Source: Torulaspora globosa (Eukaryota; Ascomycota; Saccharomycetes; Saccharomycetales; Saccharomycetaceae). From it: DNA of 64,000 nucleotides. Shown here one piece after another: positions 44,371-54,263 of the stretch; the stretch's first letter is position 1, and each line of letters begins with the position of its first letter. The position numbers and the translations under genes are program-made. The stretch spans positions 434,001 through 498,000 of the forward strand of contig NC_050730.1 of NCBI RefSeq assembly GCF_014133895.1, given 5' to 3'. Below the pieces are notes generated by a model that ran no database searches, was not told the origin of the DNA, and worked only from the letters and a program-made list of their open reading frames with translations.

Positions 44371-44735
44371 TGTTTTTGACTTGGTTGGATTTTGAACGGT
44401 ATAACTTAATGAGTCAGTTGGGCGGCTAAAGGTGTTTTTCAGAGGACCGGAAAGGTATAAAACTCGTGCAAAACATAAAAAATGAAACAGCCAAACCGCC
44501 AACAAGCCACTGAAGACCCAGGACCAAGCTGGCCAGATATGGGTTGAATAATAGCAGTTATCATGTAGCCAAGAACACAAAACTTGTGCTCAGGATTTGG
44601 ATGAGGAAGCTTTCCCATACACGTGAACATCTTCATGTACGAAGGGCTCGGAGTCTGAAGACTTAGCCAGAAAGTTGAATAGGAGTGCTCTGATGGAAGA
44701 ACGGGTTCAACTGGTAGTGGGTTCCCAGTGGCAAG
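44371..44735. promoter_or_regulatory. MND1/GTS1 divergent promoter with URS1-like site
   Basis: TTGGGCGGCTAAA at 44418-44430 contains the URS1 core GGCGGCTA bound by Ume6, which represses early meiotic genes; it is about 50 bp upstream of the MND1 ATG. A second GGGCGGCTAA at 44298-44307 spans the MND1 3' splice site. A TATA-like GGTATAAAAC lies near 44454-44463. Confidence 0.6.
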
Positions 44736-46031
44736 ATGAGATTCAGAAGCAGCTCCTATGCCAGTAAAAGTTCCGAGAAGGAACTGAAAGACTTGGTCAA
44801 TTTGCCAGAGAACGGCAACAGGTGCGGAGAATGTGGAAATGTTTTCCCTACATGGTGTTCGGTTAATTTAGGAGTGTTTTTATGTGGCAGATGCGCTTCA
44901 GTCCACCGGAAAATCCTTTCATTGAGAGACGACGATGCGTATTCTGACGTGAAATCTCTGACGATTGATCGCTGGAGTGAGCGAGACTTGGACGATTTAG
45001 CAAGAAGTGGAGGGAATAGACATAACAACGAACTGTGGAATCCCAAGAAGCAGCCCTTTCCGTACGACGGTGACGAGGACAAGAGCGTTGTGGAGCAGTT
45101 TATTAGAGATAAATACGTTAACGGCAAGTTCAGGTACTCTGCCATTAACCCCGACGACTACGGGATCAGCGGGAACAGGAGGAGAAGAGACAGCACGAGA
45201 GAGAGGAGCAGAAGCGGATCCAGCCTTAATGTGAGGAGAGGCTACGGCTCAGCGGGCGATCTGCCCCGGTTAAGCAATCGTCAGGCGAGAGACTACGAGT
45301 TGAGCAGGTACTCGCGAGAGCTGCGGACGTTGAAGGACATGGGGTTCAGGGACATCGATTTGAATGCGCAGGCTCTCAGCCACGCACACGGCGATGTAAA
45401 CAGAGCCATCGACATTCTCGAAAACCACAACAGGGGCAACGGAAGCAGCACTACATCGTTGCACGGCAGCAGAGGCAGCTCAGTCACCAACTCCAGGGCA
45501 GGATCGCGAACCAATCTGTCTGCGCCAGATATCAATCCACCGCTGCCCAGGAGACCAGCTAGTCAAAGCGCTCCGCAGCCGGCTGTGTTTGATGGCACAG
45601 ACGAGAGCCTGATGATGCCTGTCGCGACCGGCCAGCTGCCACAACCTGCAGTATTCGACGGCGCCACGGGCATAGCTCCCGTTCAGCAGTATTACGACCC
45701 CGCCACGGGCATGATCTACGTAGATCAGCAACAGTACCAGCAGCAATTCCTACTTCAACAGCAACAACAGCAACAACACCAGCTGCAGCAATTACATCAA
45801 CAACAGTTGCAACAGCAGCAAACACAGGCAGAAAAGAACGAACTACTCTCGCTCTACCAACGCCCAGACCTATACACTACACCGGTAGAAATCAACCAGA
45901 ATAATCCAAATTACCAGCTACTGAGTCAAGTACAGCAGCAACAGCAACAAGAACTACTACAGATGCAGCACGCTCAGATGCAATCGGCACAACCGCCTCA
46001 GCAGATGTATCAGGCATACTACATGCCATGA
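44736..46031 (+). CDS. GTS1: ArfGAP-domain protein Gts1 with polyglutamine tail
   Basis: Arf3-GAP/regulatory protein linked to ultradian metabolic rhythm, heat tolerance and endocytosis. 431 residues (396 in S. cerevisiae YGL181W). The ArfGAP zinc finger CGECGNVFPTWCSVNLGVFLC plus GRC is at about residues 30-55. A UBA-like segment LKDMGFRDIDLNAQALSHA lies around residues 200-230. From about residue 325 the tail is Gln-rich with long CAA/CAG tracts. The extra length against S. cerevisiae is mostly in this tail. MND1 is divergent upstream and ATG1 follows in tandem. Confidence 0.95.
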   Translation: MRFRSSSYASKSSEKELKDLVNLPENGNRCGECGNVFPTWCSVNLGVFLCGRCASVHRKILSLRDDDAYSDVKSLTIDRWSERDLDDLARSGGNRHNNELWNPKKQPFPYDGDEDKSVVEQFIRDKYVNGKFRYSAINPDDYGISGNRRRRDSTRERSRSGSSLNVRRGYGSAGDLPRLSNRQARDYELSRYSRELRTLKDMGFRDIDLNAQALSHAHGDVNRAIDILENHNRGNGSSTTSLHGSRGSSVTNSRAGSRTNLSAPDINPPLPRRPASQSAPQPAVFDGTDESLMMPVATGQLPQPAVFDGATGIAPVQQYYDPATGMIYVDQQQYQQQFLLQQQQQQQHQLQQLHQQQLQQQQTQAEKNELLSLYQRPDLYTTPVEINQNNPNYQLLSQVQQQQQQELLQMQHAQMQSAQPPQQMYQAYYMP

Positions 46032-46501
46032 TCAAGCCGTTCTATTTACGTATGACCAGTTCTCTATAAATCCGTAATGGCCAAACGTGAGAAATGATCT
46101 CGGGGTTTGATCGACTAAACAAACCAAAGTCATCGTGATCGGGGCCTCGTAAATCCCTTCCACACAGAACACGTCTAGTATCGAGCAACCAAGGAAGAAG
46201 AGATCGATCTTGAAGTTCTCTTCCAGCTGGTCAAGTCGCTGTTCGGGTCTTTTGTGTGACTCATAGATCGCATTCCATGACTTTTTGAGACGGGCTCACG
46301 TGTGACCATTAGTTTCATAAGACTCACATATAGTTTTAAGGTGATACTCCACTCGCAAGGTATCAAGAATTTGAGACTATTACATAATAACGGGTACAAG
46401 ACCAAGAACAGCTAACGGTTTAGGACTTTCAAGAACAGAGAGTAGTCTGAGCTGTGTGTGGAAGGTTAGCATAGTGCCTAGCGGCGTGTTTGGCAGTGCA
46501 A
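46032..46501. promoter_or_regulatory. GTS1-ATG1 intergenic region
   Basis: 470 bp with the ATG1 promoter; a CACGTG element lies at 46297-46302. No RNA or further gene was recognised. Confidence 0.45.
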
Positions 46502-49201
46502 ATGATGTCTGATAACCATCCCATCACTATCATAAATGGCGAATATGCTATGGAAAACGAGATCGGTAGGGGCTCGTTCGCCACCGTCTACAAGGGACAT
46601 CGAACAGATGATAAAAGTCAGCATATAGCTATCAAGGCTGTTTCGCGATCCAAGTTGAAGAACAAGAAACTGCTGGAGAACCTTGAGATCGAGATCGCGA
46701 TCTTGAAGAAGATCAAACACCCGCATATCGTCGGGCTGATGGACTGTGAGAGAACTGCGACGGATTTTTATCTGGCGATGGAGTACTGTGCGTTGGGTGA
46801 TCTGACTTTCCTGATCAGGAGACGCAAGGAGCTGATGGAGAATCATCCGTTGCTGAGAACGGTGTTCGAGAAGTATCCTCCACCCAGCGAGCATCATAAC
46901 GGGCTTCATAGGGCGTTTGTGATAAGTTATTTGCAACAACTTGCGTCAGCTTTGAAATTTCTGAGGTCCAAGAACCTTGTTCACAGAGATATCAAACCGC
47001 AGAATCTTCTTTTAGCGACGCCACTGGTTGGCTATTCTGACTCTAAGACGTTTCATGAACTAGGCTTTGTTGGGATATACAATTTGCCGATCCTGAAGAT
47101 CGCGGACTTCGGCTTCGCGCGGTTCCTACCAAATACGTCTTTGGCAGAGACGCTTTGCGGCTCTCCGCTGTACATGGCCCCAGAGATTCTGAACTACCAG
47201 AAGTACAATGCCAAAGCGGATCTGTGGTCTGTAGGGACCGTGGTTTATGAGATGGCCTGCGGGAAGCCACCATTCAAGGCCTCCAACCACCTGGAACTGT
47301 TCAAGAAAATTAAGAAAGCGAATGACATCATTGCCTTTCCAGCCCAGTGCGAAGTAGAGCCCGCTTTAAGGGACTTGGTTTGCAGTTTGCTGACGTTTGA
47401 CCCTAACCACAGGATCGGATTCGCTGAGTTTTTTGACAATAAGTTGGTAAACGAGGATCTTTCCCGTTATGAGCTGGAAGATGCGATCTCAGAGCTGGAG
47501 ACGAAGTCAAAGGATGTTGTTGAAAGCAATATGTTTATCTCAGAGTATCTGACCGGGCCTGCTAAGGGGCAGTCAGGCCTGAACGTACACAAGAATGCGA
47601 ACGCAGTCTTCAATATAGGCTTAAAACCATTGACTACCACTAAAACCAACGAGAAGCCAAATGCAAATATGGGTAGAGAAGCAGAAAGCTTGAGTCCTAC
47701 GTCGGCGACTGGTATTAATGCCGCACGCATTATCAAACGAACGTCGTCTGTTGATAGACCGAGGAACGCAGATTCGGGATCAGACCTCATACTGGAAAAA
47801 GAGTACGTTGTCGTGGAAAAGAAAAGCGTAGAGGTCAATGTACTAGCTGACGAATTTGCCCAAGCAGGTTCAGGTTCTGTTCTTTTGCAACCAAGTGCTC
47901 ATCAACAGATGCTACATGTGCCGGGATCTAGTAGTATCTCAATGGCCGCGGCAGCGCAGCAGCTGCAGCAGCAAACGCCTCCTCAGTTACTAAGGAATCG
48001 AAATGCTCGCGCATCCACTGGGAGTAGCTCTTCTCGGCGCCCATCACTCGTCGATCGTCGCTTATCAATAACATCGCTCAATCCATCCAATGCGCTGTCA
48101 AGAGCTTTGGGTATCGCTTCAAGTAGGTTATTTGGCTCTAGTGCTAATACTGTCACTGACGTACAGCAACAAGTTTCCAACTCATCTTCGCCTAATTACA
48201 AGCCATCATTGCTTAATCCCAGGATATTTCAAGACCTAACAGAGAATATTATTCTGCGAGTGGAACATCTGAAAGACGAAGAGCCTAAAAAGTTGGACAG
48301 CAATACTATTGTTCCGCTGCTTGAGAGATTGTCTGCCAAAGCCTTTGTCATTTTCTCCTACGCCGAGGTTAAATTCTCACAAGTTGCTCCTTCAAGAGGC
48401 TTCAATTTTGAAAAGAGATTGAGCAATGGCAGCTGCGCTATCGAAGAAGAGGAAAGTTCCGAGGATGTCAATCCCTTAGTGAATTCTAGCTCTCGGAATA
48501 GAAACTCTGGGTCAGGCAATTCCCAAAATAGCCAAACGATCAATGAGCTTCCTACGGCTCAGATTCGCCACTTATGTACGGAAGCGATCGTTCTGTACAT
48601 GAAGGCACTATCAATTTTGGCCAAGGCAATGCAAATGACGTCCACTTGGTGGTATGATCCACAGGAAAAGGTGTTCTCCCTGCGATTAAATCTTCTTGTT
48701 CAATGGATTAGAGAGAAATTCAATGAATGTTTAGAGAAGGCCGACTTTCTACGATTGAGGCTTGCTGATTTGAGATCTACCAATGTTAGCGATGATACTA
48801 TTCATGGTAAGGAGCAAACAGCTGAAGGATCTACTCGAGATGGCGATCCTATGGAGTCGAAAAGTAAGGGATCTCACCATACAGATCATGAATCTTGCTC
48901 TGCAGATGAGCCCGTTTATCTAGAGAAGGTTCTGTATGATCGTGCGCTAGAGATTTCCAAGGCGGCCGCTAAAGTGGAGATACAGGGTGAACACTTAAGC
49001 AACTGTGAGCTGGCGTACGCCACGTCATTGTGGATGTTAGAAACTTTGCTGGACGAACCCAGCGGCGATGATTTATATGGGGAAACCGATGGGGCTACTA
49101 TTGGTGTTTTGGATGATCAGGATAAAAAAATCATAAGGAAATATATAGACAGCATCGCCAATCGTCTGAAAGCGTTGCGGGAGAAGATTTATCAAGGATG
49201 A
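46502..49201 (+). CDS. ATG1: Autophagy-initiating serine/threonine kinase Atg1
   Basis: Kinase that starts autophagy and the Cvt pathway in complex with Atg13 and Atg17, under TORC1 control. The ATG at 46502 gives 899 residues (897 in S. cerevisiae); a TTG four codons upstream is not used. The N-terminal kinase domain has the glycine loop [27 protein letters not shown] and [11 protein letters not shown] long Ser/Asn/Gln-rich linker follows, and the C-terminal about 280 residues (from [13 protein letters not shown]) form the helical EAT/MIT-like domain that binds Atg13. It is the last gene of the YGL block before a junction to YHR134W-type genes. Confidence 0.97.
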   Translation: MMSDNHPITIINGEYAMENEIGRGSFATVYKGHRTDDKSQHIAIKAVSRSKLKNKKLLENLEIEIAILKKIKHPHIVGLMDCERTATDFYLAMEYCALGDLTFLIRRRKELMENHPLLRTVFEKYPPPSEHHNGLHRAFVISYLQQLASALKFLRSKNLVHRDIKPQNLLLATPLVGYSDSKTFHELGFVGIYNLPILKIADFGFARFLPNTSLAETLCGSPLYMAPEILNYQKYNAKADLWSVGTVVYEMACGKPPFKASNHLELFKKIKKANDIIAFPAQCEVEPALRDLVCSLLTFDPNHRIGFAEFFDNKLVNEDLSRYELEDAISELETKSKDVVESNMFISEYLTGPAKGQSGLNVHKNANAVFNIGLKPLTTTKTNEKPNANMGREAESLSPTSATGINAARIIKRTSSVDRPRNADSGSDLILEKEYVVVEKKSVEVNVLADEFAQAGSGSVLLQPSAHQQMLHVPGSSSISMAAAAQQLQQQTPPQLLRNRNARASTGSSSSRRPSLVDRRLSITSLNPSNALSRALGIASSRLFGSSANTVTDVQQQVSNSSSPNYKPSLLNPRIFQDLTENIILRVEHLKDEEPKKLDSNTIVPLLERLSAKAFVIFSYAEVKFSQVAPSRGFNFEKRLSNGSCAIEEEESSEDVNPLVNSSSRNRNSGSGNSQNSQTINELPTAQIRHLCTEAIVLYMKALSILAKAMQMTSTWWYDPQEKVFSLRLNLLVQWIREKFNECLEKADFLRLRLADLRSTNVSDDTIHGKEQTAEGSTRDGDPMESKSKGSHHTDHESCSADEPVYLEKVLYDRALEISKAAAKVEIQGEHLSNCELAYATSLWMLETLLDEPSGDDLYGETDGATIGVLDDQDKKIIRKYIDSIANRLKALREKIYQG

Positions 49202-49620
49202 TGATAGGTCGGCTAAAGCGGCAAGTCAAATGATCTTTTGGTCTAGAGATCAGCATCAAGATCTTAGCTGCGAACGGGAATGGGTTCTTTGGTTTTTCTT
49301 TGTTTAATGGTTTGGATTAAAAATTTCACGTTTTTACTTTATTCATATTTGTAGCTAGACGATACCAATTAGTACATTTTGAATCGAGTTTAGCAGGAAG
49401 GGAGCATTTCCCACTGCTCATTGCCGTCAGCTAACAAGATGAAAATCCTGCCGTAAAAGTTTCTGCGCCTGATCAAGAAGAAAGCTACGGTCTCTCTGGA
49501 GCGCTTACTATCATGGACATTAAACATGGCATAATCACAAACACTCTTGTTTTATCAAGCCAGCCAGCAAAAAAATCCAAGATGCTTCTGCAATTCTTTC
49601 CGGTCCATTCAGAACCGACA
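49202..49620. other. ATG1-WSS1 convergent 3' region
   Basis: 419 bp between convergent genes at a synteny junction; no tRNA, repeat or gene was recognised in it. Confidence 0.5.
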
Positions 49621-50343
49621 TCACGTTAGGTCTATAATTTCTATGGACTCATTCCCGTTTCTGATCGAGCAGCCATCACTCTCCTCTCCATCGATAGTGA
49701 TAACCTCCAAATCTTCGTCGCTTGGCTGCTCGACTCTGCCCTGCTTGGCCTCGCCGCACCACCTACTGTCATCAGCCCTTCTTTGAGCAGCTAATGCTGC
49801 CATCTCTCTGGGAGTTCGGTCAGAGGGCCCGCCAGCGAGCGATCCCAGTCGTACGCCCCGAGACCTAATAACCTGACTGTTCTGCCTTCGATTCAGCTCA
49901 ATTTCACGACGCTGAGAGCCTCCCAAGCGACGTCCCTGGCCCAGAAACGTGTCGTATAGCCCTCGCTGTTCGATAACCCACTGCCGCCCGGTCAACTCAT
50001 CCAGCTTAGCATAAAACTTGTTATCGTGTGGGCCAAACACGTTGTGAGTGAGCTCATGCAACGCTGTGCCCATAATTGATTCTCGAGGAAGAAATTGGAA
50101 CTCATCGCTAGGATTTCTCAATCGCAGCATGATCTTCATGCCCCTGTTCACGTTCATGCCAAGAAGCCTCCTATCCCGAGGGTAAAATTCCACTAACGAT
50201 CCAACTTTGAACCCATTTTCCTTCATAATATAGGAAATACTATGTGCTATATGTTTAAGCAATTGTAGAGCGTCCTCTTTATTTGGCTTCTTCTGCAACA
50301 CAGCTACCTTGGCTACATGTGGATTCTTGTGGTCGGTACTCAT
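49621..50343 (-). CDS. WSS1: DNA-protein crosslink metalloprotease Wss1 (SPRTN family)
   Basis: Zinc protease that clears DNA-protein crosslinks and sumoylated chromatin proteins. The first ATG (50343, MSTDHKNPH) gives 240 residues (269 in S. cerevisiae YHR134W); the frame extends to a TTG at 50406 but the N-terminus before the conserved HKNPHV is variable. The WLM active site HELTHNVFGPHD has zinc ligands His96, His100 and His106 with Glu97. A VCP-binding-like basic region follows. SUMO-interacting motifs are visible as LEVITID and, at the C-terminus, IEIIDLT. NSG is divergent upstream, as with YHR134W/YHR133C. Confidence 0.95.
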   Translation of the reverse strand: MSTDHKNPHVAKVAVLQKKPNKEDALQLLKHIAHSISYIMKENGFKVGSLVEFYPRDRRLLGMNVNRGMKIMLRLRNPSDEFQFLPRESIMGTALHELTHNVFGPHDNKFYAKLDELTGRQWVIEQRGLYDTFLGQGRRLGGSQRREIELNRRQNSQVIRSRGVRLGSLAGGPSDRTPREMAALAAQRRADDSRWCGEAKQGRVEQPSDEDLEVITIDGEESDGCSIRNGNESIEIIDLT

Positions 50344-50620
50344 TACCACCCGCAGATGACGACCAGCAGCCCTCGACGGCCACTTGAAGAATCTGAACTG
50401 GTCCAAACAAGGCCTAGTAGCTGGTACTTATAGATGCTCTTGTTACCCTACATGGGGTCTTTCAGATCAAGCATTTAACGGTTTAACGGTCTTAAAGCTT
50501 CTTATCCTGAAGGTTCAGGGCATCAGTAAACGAAGCCCTTAGCTATATATTCGAGTCTGTTTCTGTTTCGTCTAAGCATCCCAGTTGTTCGGTAGCGGAT
50601 CAGGAATTGATTGATTTAGA

Positions 50621-51490
50621 ATGGCAAAGAAGTCGCACGGAGCTGCGAATGGTGGAAGGAAGCTGGGAGGGCTATCACGTTCGAGGTCTGACATTGGTGC
50701 CAAGAGCACTGAATCCATAAGCAACTTAACGAGGCCGCAGTTGTATTCTCTTTACGATGAAGACATCACTAAAAGTGAAGATACACAAGTCTACGAAGAG
50801 ATAAAGCGCTCGAGGGGAGAAAGCCAGGACGACTCAGGCTTGTCACTGGAGCCAGGTTTGGGATTCTCTGCAGGTCCAGCGACAAGCGTGAGTTTAGAAC
50901 CGAGAGTCAAGAAACAATGGTGGACGAAAATGGTGAATTTTGTGTTTGCAATGTTGCTGTTGTCCATCGCGGGCATTTCGTACCACGAACTGTCGAGACA
51001 CTTGCACGACAACCATCTTCTGCATCCTGATTTTGCATCAAGACCGCTGTCTCTCGGGGTAGAGATCTCCAACGCTTTGACCGGAGGCCGAATCCCAGAG
51101 TGGGGAGCATACGCGTTGGAGGGAATTCTTTTTGGGCTGGCGATCCCGTTGATGGACTACATTTTCAAGACCGGACCCTCGCACAACTCGATCGGATCGA
51201 TCATCAGGAGCGTCAACGCCATGCTTGGGGTCACTTTCGGGATCAGAAAGGTCGAGTGGTCTTCCTCGCTGCAAGCCGCAGGCGCCTGGGGTCTTCTGAA
51301 CATCATACTGTGGCTGCTGTTTGACAGCACAAAGTCCATGTTCATCGGCTGCTCATCGCTTGGGCTATTGGCATGTGTCTCCTGCTACGGAGATGTGAGC
51401 GACAAATCGCAGTTCTTGTACTTTATGGATTTCTATTTCCTGGGCCTTCTGCTGTTCGGAAAGTTAGGTAGATACCTCTTCTCCCAATGA
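50621..51490 (+). CDS. NSG1: INSIG-family ER membrane protein Nsg1/Nsg2
   Basis: ER protein that binds and stabilises HMG-CoA reductase and tunes sterol synthesis. 289 residues (Nsg1 291, Nsg2 299). A phospho-rich hydrophilic N-terminus of about 100 residues precedes membrane segments beginning FVFAMLLLSIAGISYHEL, with the INSIG signature around RIPEWGAYALEGILFGLAIPLMD-type residues and several further helices. S. cerevisiae has two copies next to WSS1/IGO2 and IGO1; this is the single unduplicated gene, so the symbol stands for either. Confidence 0.93.
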   Translation: MAKKSHGAANGGRKLGGLSRSRSDIGAKSTESISNLTRPQLYSLYDEDITKSEDTQVYEEIKRSRGESQDDSGLSLEPGLGFSAGPATSVSLEPRVKKQWWTKMVNFVFAMLLLSIAGISYHELSRHLHDNHLLHPDFASRPLSLGVEISNALTGGRIPEWGAYALEGILFGLAIPLMDYIFKTGPSHNSIGSIIRSVNAMLGVTFGIRKVEWSSSLQAAGAWGLLNIILWLLFDSTKSMFIGCSSLGLLACVSCYGDVSDKSQFLYFMDFYFLGLLLFGKLGRYLFSQ

Positions 51491-51572
51491 CTGACACCGC
51501 CACCTACGTACTTATTGAATAAACGCTGACACAAGCCCATTGATATTAACTCTTACATAAGCATCTTTTCGT

Positions 51573-51944
51573 CTACTTGTTTGGAGACCTCGGAGGCGGA
51601 CCGCTCGAAATGCTGCCTTGCCTCGATACAGAGTCGCCGCCGCTGCTACTCATCCGCCTCCGTATTATCGATTCTCTCAAGCCTCCAGGGTTCGTAACGG
51701 GCAGATTATTATTGCTTGTACCCTCAGACTGAATTACCCCGGCTTTGCGCAGAGCATAATCTCCACTATCAAAATACTTTCTTTCCTGCATCTTATGTTT
51801 AAATAAGTCCTTCTTCGACGGTAATCGACCATACATCTTGTAGAGCTTCAATTCTTGCGCTGTTAGCTTCGAAATATCGATGTTTTGCTCCTTTGCCGCT
51901 TTGGTCAAATCCACACTGCTGCTCGTGGGTGATATATCGCTCAT
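51573..51944 (-). CDS. IGO1: Endosulfine Igo1/Igo2
   Basis: Small Rim15 substrate that, once phosphorylated, inhibits PP2A-Cdc55 and protects selected mRNAs at entry into quiescence. 123 residues. The endosulfine core RKYFDSGDYAL is intact, with the phosphoacceptor serine at residue 60. LPSKKDLFKHKMQERK precedes it, as in all family members, and the C-terminus is Ser/Gly/Pro-rich. It is convergent with NSG and divergent from ECM14, combining the arrangements of YHR132W-A and YNL157W. The gene for its target subunit, CDC55, is in the same window. Confidence 0.96.
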   Translation of the reverse strand: MSDISPTSSSVDLTKAAKEQNIDISKLTAQELKLYKMYGRLPSKKDLFKHKMQERKYFDSGDYALRKAGVIQSEGTSNNNLPVTNPGGLRESIIRRRMSSSGGDSVSRQGSISSGPPPRSPNK

Positions 51945-52256
51945 AACCTCCTAATGATACCTTATCTCATGCTGATCAGTGCTTTGAAGCTCAAGTTATA
52001 GGTAGCTTGACCCTCTTATCTATGGCAATGCTTATTGGACTCTGTTACCCGGCCGCTGCAAACCCGCAATCCGGGGACCCTCAATAAGCTATCCATAATG
52101 AAGAACTCGCACAGGTCCGGAGGTTAGTGACGATTGTATGGTCCTATGTGTTGCTGAGATAGGCTGGTTTCTTTGACTTTGACCTGCGAATCAATTGGGT
52201 ACCTTTGAGTTGGGTTCTGTTATCTTGTGAAGGCTATTGAGGCTGGTAAAATTTGA
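51945..52256. promoter_or_regulatory. IGO/ECM14 divergent promoter
   Basis: 312 bp between divergent genes; nothing specific was recognised. Confidence 0.4.
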
Positions 52257-53558
52257 ATGCTGAGGTTGGTACAAATTGCTGTATCTCTGCTGGTGGTAGC
52301 GGCTACTGTTGCTCAGTGTGAGGTCCAGAGCTATGCAGAGTACATGGTATGCCGGTTCAAGACCAGGGATCACAGACATGTCGTGGAGGATATAGTGAAA
52401 CCTCTGACGAATGACTACGATATATGGGCACGCAACGAGGAGTTCATTGATATACGATTGCACAAGGGTGTAGGGCCCGTAGAGGGATGCGATATCATGA
52501 TAGAGGATTTAGAGAGAGCTGTTAGGGAATCGTATGCTGAGGAGAAGGGAACTCGAGCAGAGAGCGATTCGGAAGTGCAGGTTTCGTTTGCAAACTTGGG
52601 ATCCTCGGACTTTTTCTTCCACGAATTCAGAGATTTGGAGACGATATACTCGTGGCTTGATCTCTTGGAGCATAGTTTTCCTCATCTGGTGAAGGTCGAA
52701 TGGGTCGGGGAGACCTTTGAAGGCAGATCTTTGAAGGCATTGCACATCTCGACTAACAATCCCGAGACGAATCCTGAAAAGAAGACGATTGTAATGACGG
52801 GCGGAATTCACGCCCGAGAATGGATAAGTATAAGCTCGGTCTGCTGGACCGTTTACCAGCTGCTTACCAAATACGGGATGTCGAAAAAAGAGACAAGATT
52901 CTTGGATCATCTAGACTTCCTCATAATTCCTGTGTTTAACCCGGACGGATATGCCTATACCTGGGAACACGATCGTCTGTGGCGGAAGAACCGTCAAGAG
53001 ACGTTTGTGCCTAGCTGTCCGGGTATAGACATTGATCACTCCTTCGATTACCAGTGGACGGCCAACAACGAGTTCCCGTGCAGCGAAGAGTATAGCGGAG
53101 AGGAGCCATTCGAAGCAATCGAAGCATCCTCCTGGGCAGATTATTTGAACACTACTAAAGGTGAGTACAAAGTTTATGGCTTCTTGGACTTCCACTCTTA
53201 CTCTCAGGAGATTCTTTATCCATATGCTTACTCGTGCGATGCGCTTCCTAGGGATCTGGAGAACTTGCTAGAGCTGTCCTATGGACTATCAAAGGCCATC
53301 CGAAATCGGTCTGGGAAATATTACAAAGTGAGCCCGGCTTGCAAAGACCGCGGTTCCGATTTGATGCCAGGCTTGGGATCTGGCTCCGCGCTTGATTTCA
53401 TGTACCACCACAGAGCGCGGTGGGCTTTTCAATTAAAGCTGAGGGACACCGGTAACCACGGATTTCTCTTGCCATCAAAGTTCATACGACCAGTGGGCAA
53501 AGAAACTTATGCCGCGGTCAAATACTTTTGCTCCTTCATAGTGGACCCTGATCTATAA
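52257..53558 (+). CDS. ECM14: M14 carboxypeptidase-like secreted/vacuolar protein Ecm14, probably catalytically inactive
   Basis: Carboxypeptidase A-like fold, linked to cell-wall phenotypes in S. cerevisiae (YHR132C, 430 residues; here 433). A signal peptide of about 20 residues is followed by a propeptide-like domain to about residue 120. Zinc ligands are conserved: His185 and Glu188 in HAREW, and His in FLDFHSYSQ. The substrate-binding pair in LWRKNRQ is present. The general-base glutamate of the family (ELRDTG context) is Lys394 here (KLRDTG), the substitution associated with ascomycete Ecm14 pseudo-peptidases. Its stop is 3 bp from that of PGA1. Confidence 0.94.
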   Translation: MLRLVQIAVSLLVVAATVAQCEVQSYAEYMVCRFKTRDHRHVVEDIVKPLTNDYDIWARNEEFIDIRLHKGVGPVEGCDIMIEDLERAVRESYAEEKGTRAESDSEVQVSFANLGSSDFFFHEFRDLETIYSWLDLLEHSFPHLVKVEWVGETFEGRSLKALHISTNNPETNPEKKTIVMTGGIHAREWISISSVCWTVYQLLTKYGMSKKETRFLDHLDFLIIPVFNPDGYAYTWEHDRLWRKNRQETFVPSCPGIDIDHSFDYQWTANNEFPCSEEYSGEEPFEAIEASSWADYLNTTKGEYKVYGFLDFHSYSQEILYPYAYSCDALPRDLENLLELSYGLSKAIRNRSGKYYKVSPACKDRGSDLMPGLGSGSALDFMYHHRARWAFQLKLRDTGNHGFLLPSKFIRPVGKETYAAVKYFCSFIVDPDL

Positions 53559-53561
53559 ACT

Positions 53562-54128
53562 CTATCTTCTAATCATGCCGCATAGGTTGATCTTCTTGCT
53601 TAGGAAAGCCACAGAGGCCACGATGATGGCTATATATATTATCACCCCATAAAGGTCCACAGGTATTCCTAGCTTGCAGTTTATAACTGATACATTGATC
53701 GGCACTACTGTGCCAGCCTCCATCGGAGGATAAGAGTCATTTGTTACAGCGAATTGTATGAAAATACGGGCGCCTTCGCTGACAGTGCCTTCAAAACTGG
53801 TGGAGTGCGGTACAATGAACCAGTCCATCTCCCCAATCGAGATGGGATCCAATGCACTCCAACATATCTTGACCTGGTAGGTCTCGTCGACTTGTAAGTG
53901 CTGTAATTCGATAAATTCAAGCCTGCGCCGACCAATCTCCGCTTCATATGTTATCTTCGCATTATTGGAATGCTCCAGCGAGATCACTGTGGTGAATTGA
54001 CCATCCTTTTGATCAGCAGGCCTGATCGGGAAGTCCTTTGGTACTTTTAGAAAGAAAGACTCTGTATTCCCCCAAACTAAAGAAGCCAACGACAGCAGTA
54101 CCAACAGCTTACTTGCAAACCATCTCAT
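53562..54128 (-). CDS. PGA1: GPI mannosyltransferase II subunit Pga1
   Basis: ER membrane partner of Gpi18 that adds the second mannose to GPI anchors. The ATG at 54128 (MRWFASKLL) gives 188 residues (198 in S. cerevisiae YNL158W); an upstream TTG in the same frame is ignored. The N-terminal signal peptide ends near LVWG, the lumenal domain follows, and one membrane segment YGVIIYIAIIVASVAFL is followed by a short basic tail. It lies between ECM14 (chromosome VIII segment) and ASI2 (chromosome XIV segment). Confidence 0.9.
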   Translation of the reverse strand: MRWFASKLLVLLSLASLVWGNTESFFLKVPKDFPIRPADQKDGQFTTVISLEHSNNAKITYEAEIGRRRLEFIELQHLQVDETYQVKICWSALDPISIGEMDWFIVPHSTSFEGTVSEGARIFIQFAVTNDSYPPMEAGTVVPINVSVINCKLGIPVDLYGVIIYIAIIVASVAFLSKKINLCGMIRR

Positions 54129-54263
54129 CTTTATAATGTTTTGCAAATTCTCATCTCTTCTATCTGGCCAACCGGCATCTAAGGTGCAACTGGTGTCTTC
54201 AAATTAGCGGAGGCTCTTCAGGGAGCCATTGCGAAATAAACTCGATCACTAAAAGAACATAAC

